Shown here piece by piece: positions 24,439-32,983 of a DNA stretch of 64,000 bases. The DNA comes from Curtobacterium guangdongense (lineage in GTDB: Bacteria > Actinomycetota > Actinomycetes > Actinomycetales > Microbacteriaceae). The translations under genes and the position numbers were made by a program. Location of the stretch: positions 1-64,000 of the forward strand of contig NZ_JBMPIT010000001.1 of the NCBI RefSeq assembly GCF_049341845.1. Reading direction: 5' to 3'. Numbering within the stretch: position 1 is the first letter of the stretch; every line of letters starts with the position of its first letter. The notes under the pieces were generated by a model. It saw nothing but the letters and a program-made list of their open reading frames with translations. It made no database searches and was not told the DNA's origin.

Positions 24439-25050
24439 CTGGCCATCGTGTTCGGGATCCTGTCCGACGAGGACACGGCGAAGGCCGGCGACCGGCTCGC
24501 CGAGCTGGCGGCGGAGTCCGGGTACCGGATCTCGACCGGGTTCGCCGGCACGCCGTTCATCACGGACGCGCTGACGCAGACGGGGCACCTCGACGACGCG
24601 TACCGGCTGCTGCTGCTGCAGACGGAGTGCCCGTCGTGGCTGTACCCGGTGACGATGGGGGCGACGACGGTCTGGGAGCGCTGGGACTCGATGCTGCCGG
24701 ACGGCACCATCAACCCGGGCGAGATGACCTCGTTCAACCACTACGCACTCGGCGCCGTGGCGGACTGGATGCACCGGGTGGTCGGGGGTCTCGCGCCGTT
24801 GACGCCCGGCTACGGGGAAGTGCTGATCGCACCGCAGCCCGGCGGGGGCCTGACGTGGGCGTCCACCTCGCTCGACACCGTGCACGGGCAGGTCGCCGTG
24901 CGGTGGGAGCTCGTCGACGGCGAGCTGCTCGTCCGGGCGACCGTGCCGGACGGCGTCAGCGCGGTGGTGCGGCTGCCCGGCCTCGAGGAGCAGCGCGTCG
25001 GCGCCGGCACGCACGAGTTGCGCGCGCCGGCCGCGGTGCCTGCGGCGTAG
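24439..25050 (+). pseudogene. GH78 alpha-L-rhamnosidase relic (C-terminal fragment)
   Basis: About 203 codons of a third GH78 rhamnosidase, starting abruptly at LAIVFGIL. They continue through STGFAGTPFITDAL, GATTVWERWDS (with the base-like Glu), TSFNHYALGAVADWMHR and the C-terminal beta-sandwich to a normal stop. It aligns with the last third of the enzyme at 16963 without further frame breaks, so the loss is recent. The N-terminal two thirds, including the acid loop, are missing. They are replaced by the lacI relic in another frame, with the junction near 24439. It is not expected to be active. Confidence 0.9.
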
Positions 25051-25090
25051 GCGCGCGGCGGCCGGCGGCGCGGCGGCGCGGCCGCCGGCC

Positions 25091-25126
25091 GGTCGCGCGC
25101 GGCCGCCGGGTCGCGCGCGGCCCCCG
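25091..25126. repeat. Tandem 18-bp GC-only direct repeat
   Basis: GGTCGCGCGCGGCCGCCG at 25091-25108 is followed directly by a copy with one change (25109-25126). The surrounding 25051-25130 is almost pure G/C and contains a further 10-bp inverted repeat (GGCCGGCGGC / GCCGCCGGCC). It lies just after the GH78 relic and could mark the right side of a rearranged segment. Confidence 0.7.
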
Positions 25127-25130
25127 GCCG

Positions 25131-25194
25131 CCGCACAACCGAAAGCACAGCGCACCACGGGATCGCGCGGCGCGAACTGGTTTCGGTTGTGCGG
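25131..25194. repeat. Intergenic hairpin, second copy of AACCGAAAGC family
   Basis: CCGCACAACCGAAA (25131-25144) pairs perfectly with 25181-25194. The interior is partly complementary and contains CACCACGGGATCGCG, resembling the centre of the hairpin at 110-171. It lies between the GH78 relic and the rhaI promoter. Confidence 0.7.
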
Positions 25195-25238
25195 GAGCAA
25201 TACGCGCCGGCTGTGCGGCAACGAGCCCGAGACACCGG

Positions 25239-25280
25239 TTGCGCCACGCGCCGCCGCCGAGTAGCGTGTGAAACGATTCA
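25239..25280 (+). promoter_or_regulatory. rhaI operon promoter with LacI-type operator
   Basis: -35 TTGCGC (25239-25244), 17-bp spacer and -10 TAGCGT (25262-25267) are followed one base later by the operator TGAAACGATTCA (25269-25280). The operator therefore covers the transcription start, a classical repression position. AGGAAG precedes the rhaI ATG at 25304. Confidence 0.85.
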
Positions 25281-25303
25281 ATCGACCACGAGGAAGTGAC
25301 ACG

Positions 25304-26473
25304 ATGACATCAGCAAGCTTCAGTTCGATCGGCGACCAGCTGGCACGGCAGGCGATCGAGCTCCCGTCCTGGGCGTTCGGCAACTCCGGCACCCGGTTCA
25401 AGGTGTTCAGCACGCCGGGCACGCCCCGAGACCCCTACGAAAAGATCGCCGACGCGGCGCAGGTGCACCAGTACACGGGCCTGGCCCCGACCGTGGCGCT
25501 GCACATCCCGTGGGACCTGGTCGACGACTTCACGGACCTCAAGAACCACGCCGAGGAGCACGGCGTCCGCCTGGGCACCGTGAACTCGAACACGTTCCAG
25601 GACGACGACTACAAGTTCGGCGCCCTGACCCACGTCGACGAGACGATCCGGCAGAAGGCGATCGACCACCACCTGCGCTGCATCGACGTCATGGACGCCA
25701 CCGGCAGCCGCGACCTGAAGATCTGGCTCGCCGAGGGCTCGAACTACCCAGGGCAGGAGGACATGCGCTCCCGCCAGGACCGCCTCCACGACAGCCTGAC
25801 GACGATCTACGACCGGCTCGGGGACGACCAGCGCCTGGTCCTGGAGTACAAGTTCTTCGAGCCGTCGTTCTACCACACGGACGTCCCGGACTGGGGTACC
25901 AGCTACGTGCAGACGAGCGCGCTCGGCGACAAGGCGATGGTCTGCCTCGACACCGGCCACCACGCACCGGGCACGAACATCGAGTTCATCGTCATGCAGC
26001 TGCTGCGCCTCGGCAAGCTCGGGAGCTTCGACTTCAACTCGCGCTTCTACGCCGACGACGACCTCATCGTGGGCGCAGCCGACCCGTTCCAGCTCTTCCG
26101 CATCCTGGTCGAGGTCATCCGCGGCGGCGGCTACGACAACCCCGACGTCGCGTTCATGCTCGACCAGTGCCACAACATCGAGGACAAGATCCCCGGCCAG
26201 ATCCGCTCGGTGCTGAACGTGCAGGAGATGACGGCCCGCGCGCTGCTCCTCGACCGCGTGGCGCTGACGGCGGCGCAGGAAGCGCACGACGTCCTGGGCG
26301 CGAACGAGATCTTCATGGACGCGTACCAGACCGACGTCCGGAAGGACCTCGCCGCCTGGCGCGAATCGCGTGGCCTGCCGGCTGACCCGATGCGCGCCTA
26401 CCTGGACTCCGGGTACCAGCGCTCGATCGCCGAGGACCGCGTCGGCGGCGTCCAGGCCGGCTGGGGCGCGTAG
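25304..26473 (+). CDS. rhaI: L-rhamnose isomerase (RhaI type)
   Basis: A 389-aa TIM-barrel isomerase converting L-rhamnose to L-rhamnulose with divalent metal. It belongs to the RhaI (Pseudomonas stutzeri-like) group, not the E. coli RhaA group. Visible signatures are KIWLAEGSNYPGQED, LVLEYKFFEPSFYHTD, VCLDTGHHAPGTNIEF and FDFNSRFYADDD, holding the expected Glu/Asp/His metal ligands. It is the first gene of the rhaI-rhaEW-rhaB-lldD operon. Only 4 bp separate it from the aldolase-dehydrogenase gene. Confidence 0.95.
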   Translation: MTSASFSSIGDQLARQAIELPSWAFGNSGTRFKVFSTPGTPRDPYEKIADAAQVHQYTGLAPTVALHIPWDLVDDFTDLKNHAEEHGVRLGTVNSNTFQDDDYKFGALTHVDETIRQKAIDHHLRCIDVMDATGSRDLKIWLAEGSNYPGQEDMRSRQDRLHDSLTTIYDRLGDDQRLVLEYKFFEPSFYHTDVPDWGTSYVQTSALGDKAMVCLDTGHHAPGTNIEFIVMQLLRLGKLGSFDFNSRFYADDDLIVGAADPFQLFRILVEVIRGGGYDNPDVAFMLDQCHNIEDKIPGQIRSVLNVQEMTARALLLDRVALTAAQEAHDVLGANEIFMDAYQTDVRKDLAAWRESRGLPADPMRAYLDSGYQRSIAEDRVGGVQAGWGA

Positions 26474-26477
26474 ACAG

Positions 26478-28562
26478 ATGACCATCAACGACCTGGAGGC
26501 TCGGGTGGACCCCGCAACGCAGGCGACCGCTGAACAGGTGGTCGCCGACCTCATCGCACGTTCCAACGCGCTCGGCTCGGACCCGCGGATCACGAACTAC
26601 GCCGGCGGGAACACCTCGGCGACGGGCACCGCGACCGACCCGGTGACCGGCGAACCGGTGGAGCTGCTCTGGGTGAAGGGCTCAGGGGGCGACCTCGGCA
26701 CCCTGACACCGGCCGGGCTCGCCGTGCTGCGGGTCGACCGGGTCCGGGCGTTGGAGCAGGTCTACCCGGGCGTCGATCGCGAGGACGAGATGGTCGCCGC
26801 GTTCGACCACTGTCTGTTCGGCCGGGGCGGAGCAGCTCCGAGCATCGACACGGCGATGCACGCCCTCGTCGACGCGCCGCACGTGGACCACCTGCACCCG
26901 GACGCCGGCATCGCCATCGCGACGGCAGCGGACGGCCCGGCCCTGACGGAGCGGGTCTTCGGCGGCAAGGTCGTGTGGGTGCCGTGGCGCCGACCCGGGT
27001 TCCAGCTCGGCCTCGACATCGCCGCGATCAAGCGGGACCACCCCGAGGCGATCGGCACGATCCTCGGCGGGCACGGCATCACCGCGTGGGGTGCCACCAG
27101 CGACGAGGCCGAGGCGAACTCCCGCTGGATCATCGACACCGCCGAGCAGTACATCGCCGCGAACGGGACGGCCGACCCGTTCGGCCCCGTCCGCCCGGGC
27201 TTCGCGGCGCTCCCCGTCGACGATCGACGAGCCCGTGCCGCCGCCCTCGCCCCGACGATCCGGGGCATCGCGGGCCACGACAAGCCCGTCGTCGGACACG
27301 TCACCGACAGCGACGTCGTGCTCGACTTCCTCGCGAGCGAGAAGGCGCCGGAACTCGCGGCGCTCGGCACCAGCTGCCCGGACCACTTCCTCCGCACCAA
27401 GGTCAAGCCACTCATCCTCGACCTGCCCGCGACGGCCACCGCCGAGGAGCAGATCGCACGCCTGCACGAGCTGCACGCGACGTACCGCGAGGACTACCAG
27501 GCGTACTACGACCGGCACGCGACGCCCGAGTCCCCCGCCATCCGCGGCGCCGACCCGCTCATCGTGCTCGTCCCCGGCGTCGGCATGTTCTCCTACGGCA
27601 AGGACGCCCAGACCGCCCGCGTCGCCGGCGAGTTCTTCGTCAACGCGATCAACGTCATGCGCGGCGCCGAGGCACTCTCCACCTACGCCCCGATCGACGA
27701 GGCGGAGAAGTTCCGCATCGAGTACTGGGACCTCGAAGAGGCCAAGCTCCAGCGGATGCCGAAGCCTGCGAAGCTCGCGACCCGGATCGCCCTCGTGACG
27801 GGTGCTGCGTCCGGCATCGGCAAGGCGATCGCGAAGCGCCTGGCGTCCGAGGGTGCCGCCGTCGTGATCGCGGACCTCGACCTGGCGAAGGCCCAGGAGA
27901 CGGCAGCCGAGATCGGTGGTCAGGACGCGGCCATCGGCGTCGCGGCGAACGTGACGAGTGCTGACGACATCGACCGTGCGATCCAGGAGACGCTGCTGCA
28001 CTTCGGCGGCCTGGACCTCGTCGTGAACAACGCCGGACTCAGCCTGAGCAAGAGCCTGTTGGAGACCACCGAGCAGGACTGGGACCTGCAGCACGACGTC
28101 ATGGCGAAGGGCTCGTTCCTGGTGTCGAAGGCCGCGGCGAAGGTCCTCATCGAGCAGGGCCTCGGCGGCGACATCGTGTACATCTCGAGCAAGAACTCGG
28201 TGTTCGCGGGCCCGAACAACATCGCCTACTCCGCCACGAAGGCCGACCAGGCCCACCAGGTGCGACTGCTTGCGGCCGAGCTCGGCGAGCACGGCGTCCG
28301 GGTGAACGGCATCAACCCCGACGGCGTCGTCCGCGGCTCGGGCATCTTCGCGTCCGGCTGGGGTGCGAACCGCGCGAAGACGTACGGCATCGAGGAGCAG
28401 GACCTCGGGAAGTTCTACGCCCAGCGCACGATCCTGAAGCGCGAGGTCGTGCCGGAGAACGTCGCGAACGCCGTCTACGCGATCTGCACCGACGACTTCT
28501 CGCACACCACGGGCCTGCACGTGCCGGTGGACGCGGGTGTCGCCGCCGCGTTCCTGAGGTAG
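26478..28562 (+). CDS. rhaEW: Bifunctional rhamnulose-1-phosphate aldolase / lactaldehyde dehydrogenase
   Basis: A 694-aa fusion. Residues 1 to about 430 are a class II aldolase of the AraD/RhaD type, with zinc-site histidines in HVDHLHPDAG and GGHGITAWG. It splits L-rhamnulose-1-phosphate into DHAP and L-lactaldehyde. Residues about 435-694 are a short-chain dehydrogenase (VTGAASGIGKAIAKRLA, VVNNAG, YSATKAD) expected to oxidise lactaldehyde to L-lactate with NAD+. The fusion channels a reactive aldehyde and is common in Actinobacteria and Bacillus. It is second in the rha operon, with rhamnulokinase seven bases downstream. Confidence 0.95.
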   Translation: MTINDLEARVDPATQATAEQVVADLIARSNALGSDPRITNYAGGNTSATGTATDPVTGEPVELLWVKGSGGDLGTLTPAGLAVLRVDRVRALEQVYPGVDREDEMVAAFDHCLFGRGGAAPSIDTAMHALVDAPHVDHLHPDAGIAIATAADGPALTERVFGGKVVWVPWRRPGFQLGLDIAAIKRDHPEAIGTILGGHGITAWGATSDEAEANSRWIIDTAEQYIAANGTADPFGPVRPGFAALPVDDRRARAAALAPTIRGIAGHDKPVVGHVTDSDVVLDFLASEKAPELAALGTSCPDHFLRTKVKPLILDLPATATAEEQIARLHELHATYREDYQAYYDRHATPESPAIRGADPLIVLVPGVGMFSYGKDAQTARVAGEFFVNAINVMRGAEALSTYAPIDEAEKFRIEYWDLEEAKLQRMPKPAKLATRIALVTGAASGIGKAIAKRLASEGAAVVIADLDLAKAQETAAEIGGQDAAIGVAANVTSADDIDRAIQETLLHFGGLDLVVNNAGLSLSKSLLETTEQDWDLQHDVMAKGSFLVSKAAAKVLIEQGLGGDIVYISSKNSVFAGPNNIAYSATKADQAHQVRLLAAELGEHGVRVNGINPDGVVRGSGIFASGWGANRAKTYGIEEQDLGKFYAQRTILKREVVPENVANAVYAICTDDFSHTTGLHVPVDAGVAAAFLR

Positions 28563-28568
28563 CGCGAC

Positions 28569-30044
28569 ATGCGCAGCAGCGGCAGCGTGGCAGCGGTCGA
28601 CCTCGGAGCCACGAGTGGCCGGGTGATCGTCGGGCACGTCGACGCGGACGGCGTCCAGACGGAGCACGTCGCCCGGTTCCCGAACGGCCCCGTCACGCTC
28701 CACGAGCACGACCGCGAGGCCCTGCACTGGGACGTCGTCGAGCTGTACCGGCAGGTCACCGCCGGCCTCCGCGACGCGTTCGGCCGGCATCCGGAGCTCG
28801 CGAGCATCGGGATCGACTCGTGGGCGGTCGACTACGGACTCCTCCGCGACGGACGCCTGCTCGGCCTGCCGTCCCACTACCGGGACGACCGGCACGAGCA
28901 CGGCGTCGCCCCGGTGCACGCAGCGGTCGACGCCGCCAAGCTGTACCGCCGCAACGGGCTGCAGCACCTCCCCTTCAACACGCTGTTCCAGTGGGCGGCG
29001 GACCCGTCGCTGCACCTCGCCGATCGTGCCTTGCTCGTCCCCGACCTGCTCGGGTACTGGCTCACCGGCGTCGAGGCGGCCGAACGCACCAACGCCTCGA
29101 CGACTGGGGCACTGAACGCGACCACCCGTGGGTGGGACCCGGCGTTGCGGGCTGCTGCGGGCCTCCCGTCCGGACTCCTGCCCACACTTCGTGACCCGGG
29201 AGACCGACTCGGTCCCCTCCTGCCGGCCGTCGCCGACCTGGTCGGTGGCAGCGCACCGGTCACGCTGGTCGGGTCGCACGACACGGCCTCGGCCGTCGTC
29301 GCGGTCCCCGCGACGACCGGCGACTTCGCCTACATCTCGAGCGGTACGTGGTCGCTCGTCGGCGTCGAGCTCGACGCACCCGTCCTGTCGGATGCGGCCC
29401 GCGACGCGAACTGCACCAACGAGGGTGGCGTCGACGGACGCGTCCGGTTCCTCAAGAACGTGTCAGGACTGTGGTTGCTCTCCGAGAGCGTCCGGACCTG
29501 GGAGCGTGGTGGCGACCGGATCGACCTGGAGGCCCTGCTCGCCTCCGCCGCGGCCGTCACCGCCCCGGTCCCCGTCTTCGACGTCGCGGACGAGTCGTTC
29601 ACGCCGCCGGGCGACATGCCCGCCCGCATCGCCTCGTGGTGCTCCGAGCACGGTCGCTCGGCACCCGCGACGCGCGCGGAGTTCGTCCGGTCGATCCTGG
29701 AGTCGTTGGCCGTCGCCTACGCCCGGACGCTGGCGACGATCGCCACGATCACCGGCATGGACATCCGACAGGTCCACATCGTCGGCGGCGGCTCCCAGAA
29801 CCGGCTGCTGTGCCAGTTGACTGCCGATCGAACTGGTCTGCCGGTCCTGGCGGGTCCGGTCGAGGCGACCGCACTCGGCAACATCCTGGTGCAGGCGCGG
29901 GCTGCCGGGCTTGCCGGCCTCGGCGGGGCATCCCTCGAAGCGCTGCGCACCGTGGTCGCGCGTACGGTCGAACCCGTCCGGTACACCCCGACGACGGAAC
30001 GCACCACCACCCCATCCACCCCGAGACGTAGGATGTCTGTATGA
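28569..30044 (+). CDS. rhaB: Rhamnulokinase
   Basis: A 491-aa FGGY kinase of the rhamnulokinase branch, which phosphorylates L-rhamnulose at C1. The phosphate loop VDLGATSGRV is at the N terminus. IGIDSWAVDYGLL and NGLQHLPFNTLFQW are RhaB-specific segments, and VTLVGSHDTASAVVAVP and HIVGGGSQNRLLCQL form the ATP-binding half. It is third in the operon; its 3' end overlaps the lldD start by 4 bp (ATGA). The last 45 bp contain a -10-like TAGGAT that may give extra transcription of lldD. Confidence 0.94.
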   Translation: MRSSGSVAAVDLGATSGRVIVGHVDADGVQTEHVARFPNGPVTLHEHDREALHWDVVELYRQVTAGLRDAFGRHPELASIGIDSWAVDYGLLRDGRLLGLPSHYRDDRHEHGVAPVHAAVDAAKLYRRNGLQHLPFNTLFQWAADPSLHLADRALLVPDLLGYWLTGVEAAERTNASTTGALNATTRGWDPALRAAAGLPSGLLPTLRDPGDRLGPLLPAVADLVGGSAPVTLVGSHDTASAVVAVPATTGDFAYISSGTWSLVGVELDAPVLSDAARDANCTNEGGVDGRVRFLKNVSGLWLLSESVRTWERGGDRIDLEALLASAAAVTAPVPVFDVADESFTPPGDMPARIASWCSEHGRSAPATRAEFVRSILESLAVAYARTLATIATITGMDIRQVHIVGGGSQNRLLCQLTADRTGLPVLAGPVEATALGNILVQARAAGLAGLGGASLEALRTVVARTVEPVRYTPTTERTTTPSTPRRRMSV

Positions 30045-31366
30045 CCTCGACCGATGACCAGCGACGCGTCGACCCGGCGACGGGAGCACCGGTACCGACC
30101 GCGGGAACCGCGTCGACGGCGCGGACCAGGATGCGGCGGCAGCTGCCGACCGTGCACGACCTGGCGCCGCTGATGCAGTTCAAGAAGCCCGACCTGAACG
30201 CCCGACGGCGTCGGCTGGAGTCGGCGCTGACGATCTGGGACCTCCGGGACATCGCCGCTCGCCGGACCCCTCGGGCCGCGTTCGACTACACCGAGGGTGC
30301 CGCCGAGGCCGAGATCTCGCTGGCACGGGCACGGCAGGCGTTCGAGGACATCGAGTTCACGCCGTCGATCCTCCGGGACGTCTCGACGGTGTCGACGTCG
30401 CGCGAGGTGCTCGGCGCCCCGGTGTCGTACCCGTTCGGCATCGCGCCGACGGGGTTCACCCGGATGATGCAGACCGAGGGCGAGCGTGCAGGAGCCCGGG
30501 CCGCCGGACGCGCCGGCATCCCGTTCTCGCTGTCCACGATGGGCACCACCGCGATCGAGGACGTCCGCGACGCCAACCCCCACGGCCGCAACTGGTTCCA
30601 GCTCTACATGTGGAAGGACCGCGAGAAGTCGATGGCGCTGGTGTCCCGCGCCGAGAAGGCGGGGTTCGACACGCTGCTCGTGACCGTGGACGTCCCCGTC
30701 GCGGGCGCGCGGCTCCGGGACAAGCGCAACGGGTTCTCGATCCCGCCACAGCTCGGTGCCAAGACCATCGTCAACGCGATACCGCGACCGTGGTGGTGGT
30801 TCGACTTCCTCACCACCGAGCCCCTGGCGTTCGCGTCCCTCGACCGCTGGTCCGGCACCGTCGGCGAGCTCCTCGACCACATGTTCGACCCGACCGTCAC
30901 CTACGAGGACCTGGCGTGGATCCGTGACCAGTGGAAGGGCAAGGTCGTCGTCAAAGGCGTGCAGTCCCTCGCGGACGCGAAGCGCCTGGCGTCCATGGGC
31001 GTCGACGGGATCACGCTGTCGAACCACGGCGGACGCCAACTCGACCGTGCCCCGATCCCGTTCCACCTGCTGCCGACGGTGGTCAAGGAGGTCGGGAACG
31101 ACACCGAGGTGCACCTCGACACGGGCATCATGTCCGGCGCGGACATCGTCGCGGCCGTCGCGCTCGGGGCGAGGTTCACGATGGTCGGTCGGGCGTACCT
31201 CTACGGCCTGATGGCGGGTGGCGAGGCCGGGGTGGACCGGATGATCCAGATCCTCTCCGAGCAGATCGAGCGGACCATGCGGTTGCTCGGGGTCACGTCG
31301 CTCGACGAGCTCGAGCCCGGTCACGTCACACAGCTCGCCCGCCTGGCGCCGATCGCGCGTCCTTAG
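30041..31366 (+). CDS. lldD: FMN-dependent L-lactate dehydrogenase
   Basis: A 441-aa alpha-hydroxy-acid oxidase-family flavoprotein that should oxidise the L-lactate formed from rhamnose to pyruvate, feeding the respiratory chain. Visible are FDYTEGAAEAE near the start, PFSLSTMGTTAIEDV, WFQLYMWKDR, the FMN/catalytic segment SNHGGRQLD and LDTGIMSGADIV. The N-terminal 45 residues are extra relative to E. coli LldD. The ATG overlaps the rhaB stop, and TAGGAT ends six bases before it, so both operon read-through and a leaderless internal transcript are possible. Its TAG overlaps the stop of the convergent membrane protein gene. Confidence 0.92.
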   Translation: MTSTDDQRRVDPATGAPVPTAGTASTARTRMRRQLPTVHDLAPLMQFKKPDLNARRRRLESALTIWDLRDIAARRTPRAAFDYTEGAAEAEISLARARQAFEDIEFTPSILRDVSTVSTSREVLGAPVSYPFGIAPTGFTRMMQTEGERAGARAAGRAGIPFSLSTMGTTAIEDVRDANPHGRNWFQLYMWKDREKSMALVSRAEKAGFDTLLVTVDVPVAGARLRDKRNGFSIPPQLGAKTIVNAIPRPWWWFDFLTTEPLAFASLDRWSGTVGELLDHMFDPTVTYEDLAWIRDQWKGKVVVKGVQSLADAKRLASMGVDGITLSNHGGRQLDRAPIPFHLLPTVVKEVGNDTEVHLDTGIMSGADIVAAVALGARFTMVGRAYLYGLMAGGEAGVDRMIQILSEQIERTMRLLGVTSLDELEPGHVTQLARLAPIARP

Positions 31367-31941
31367 CGTGGGGCGTCCGGCAGCGTCCAGGTCGCCCCGG
31401 GCGTCGGTCTCGGACCGTCCGCCGACCGCTTGGGCCGCTGCCTGAGGTCCTCGAGCATCGGGGGGAGTCTGCGCAGGGCACGTCGGGTGTCGACAACACC
31501 CCAGACCAGGAAGCCCACGAACACGGCGACGAACAGCCACCACACCGGCCCGTCCGTCAGCGCGAGCCAGATGCCGAGCGCCGTTGCGAGCACGAAGACC
31601 ACCGGCCCGAACCACCGGGTGCGGCGGTACTGGCGTCGCACGCGCTCCAGCTCGGGCGTCCAGATCGCCGGGTCGGCGTCGGGCGGCACCGCGCCGGTCT
31701 TGACGGCGCGGCGGATCCGGCTCACCTCGTCCGCTCCGCCGGCACGTCGTCGCGTCCGCGCGATGGCGATCCCGAAGAAGGCGGTCATGAGGCCCGCGTA
31801 CACGACGGACCCGAGGGCGAGCGCACCGACGTCTTGGCGCGCGGGCCGCGTGACGAACTGGATTCCGAACCACAGCACCGCGAGCAGCACGAACAGAACG
31901 GGCAGCAGCACCGGCAGCGACGACTTCCGAAAGCGTTCCAT
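31363..31941 (-). CDS. Membrane protein of unknown function
   Basis: A 192-aa protein with two hydrophobic helices near the N terminus (VLLPVLFVLLAVLWFGI; VVYAGLMTAFFGIAIA). A basic cytoplasmic stretch and two more helices follow (VVFVLATALGIWLAL; WWLFVAVFVGFLVWGVV). The ending is Pro/Arg-rich. No family was recognised. GGGAGG precedes the ATG at 31941. The gene is convergent with lldD, sharing a TTAG stop overlap, and divergent from the NatA-type ATPase, with which it may share regulation. Confidence 0.75.
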   Translation of the reverse strand: MERFRKSSLPVLLPVLFVLLAVLWFGIQFVTRPARQDVGALALGSVVYAGLMTAFFGIAIARTRRRAGGADEVSRIRRAVKTGAVPPDADPAIWTPELERVRRQYRRTRWFGPVVFVLATALGIWLALTDGPVWWLFVAVFVGFLVWGVVDTRRALRRLPPMLEDLRQRPKRSADGPRPTPGATWTLPDAPR

Positions 31942-32047
31942 GGGCCTCCCTCGATCCGGTCCAGGATGCCCGCACCGGGCAGCGTGCTGCTGTGAGGTCG
32001 GGGCACATCGCCTCCCGGTAGGGTCGGCAGCACGAGAAGGGGGCTGC

Positions 32048-32983
32048 ATGGCCGGGGCGAGCATCAGCGTGCAGGACTTCGTCATGCGCTTCGGGGACCG
32101 TGCCGTCGTGGACGGGTTGTCGTTCGACGTCGCACCCGGTGAGACCTTCGGGCTCCTCGGCAGCAACGGGTCCGGCAAGACCACGACGATACGGGCGCTC
32201 CTCGGCATCACGTCGCCGTCGGCCGGCACGCTGACGATCGACGGGCGGCAGTACAAGCCGGCGACCGGCGGGATCGGGTACCTGCCCGAGGAGCGCGGGC
32301 TGTACCGGAAGGAGTCCGTCATCGACGTGATGACGTACTTCGCGGCACTCCGCGGCATGCCGCGCTCGGCGTCCACCGCGTGGTCGATGGAGTACCTGGC
32401 GCGCGTCGGGCTCGCGGACAAGGCGAAGCTCCGGATCGACAAGCTCTCGGGTGGGCAGCAGCAGAAGGTCCAGCTCGGGATCACGATCATGGACCGGCCG
32501 CGCCTGCTCATCCTCGACGAGCCGACGAAGGGCCTCGACCCGGTGAACCGTCGGCTCCTGCTCGACCTGGTCGACGAGCGGAAGGCCGACGGTGCCACGG
32601 TGATCCTCGTCACGCACCACATGGACGAGGTCGAACGGCTGTGCGACCGGATCCTGCTCCTCAAGGACGGCACCGCGGCCGCGTACGGCACGATCCCGGA
32701 GGTGCAGGACGCCTTCGGCGGTGCCGTCGCGAAGGTCTCGCTCGACGGAGCGGTGCCGGCGTCGTCCCTCTACAGGCTCGCACGGCACGAGGGCCACGTC
32801 GCGTACCTGGTGCCGTCGTCCTCGGCAGCCGCGGACGGGTCGGACATCCTGGCGTCGCTCGTCGGAGCCGGTGTGCACGTCACGGGGTTCGAGATGCGCA
32901 GGATCCCGCTCGACGAGATCTTCGTGCAGGTGTACGGCCACGACGCCGGCGCGGACGAACGCGCCGCAGGGGGAACGCGATGA
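32048..32983 (+). CDS. ABC transporter ATP-binding protein (NatA-like)
   Basis: A 311-aa ABC ATPase. Walker A GSNGSGKTTT is near residue 38, signature LSGGQQQKVQLG near 131, and Walker B RLLILDEPTKGLDP follows. VTHHMDEVE holds the switch His. The form PEERGLYRKE and the C-terminal extension are typical of NatA-type sodium or drug exporter ATPases. A -10 TAGGGT at 32019 and GAGAAGGGGG ribosome site precede the ATG. It overlaps the permease gene by 4 bp. Confidence 0.9.
   Translation: MAGASISVQDFVMRFGDRAVVDGLSFDVAPGETFGLLGSNGSGKTTTIRALLGITSPSAGTLTIDGRQYKPATGGIGYLPEERGLYRKESVIDVMTYFAALRGMPRSASTAWSMEYLARVGLADKAKLRIDKLSGGQQQKVQLGITIMDRPRLLILDEPTKGLDPVNRRLLLDLVDERKADGATVILVTHHMDEVERLCDRILLLKDGTAAAYGTIPEVQDAFGGAVAKVSLDGAVPASSLYRLARHEGHVAYLVPSSSAAADGSDILASLVGAGVHVTGFEMRRIPLDEIFVQVYGHDAGADERAAGGTR

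Noticed and set aside
26682..29279. Long minus-strand open frame antisense to rhaEW and rhaB
   Set aside because: GC artefact with no recognisable protein family.
31921..31945. CGAAAGCGTTCC near 31930 as a fifth LacI-type operator
   Set aside because: It differs from TGAAACGATTCA at several positions in the half-sites and lies at a gene unrelated to rhamnose.
29717..32941. Very long minus-strand open frame antisense to rhaB, lldD and the NatA gene
   Set aside because: It is a by-product of high GC3 coding on the plus strand; composition is Arg/Gly/Ala/Val/Asp-rich with no domain.
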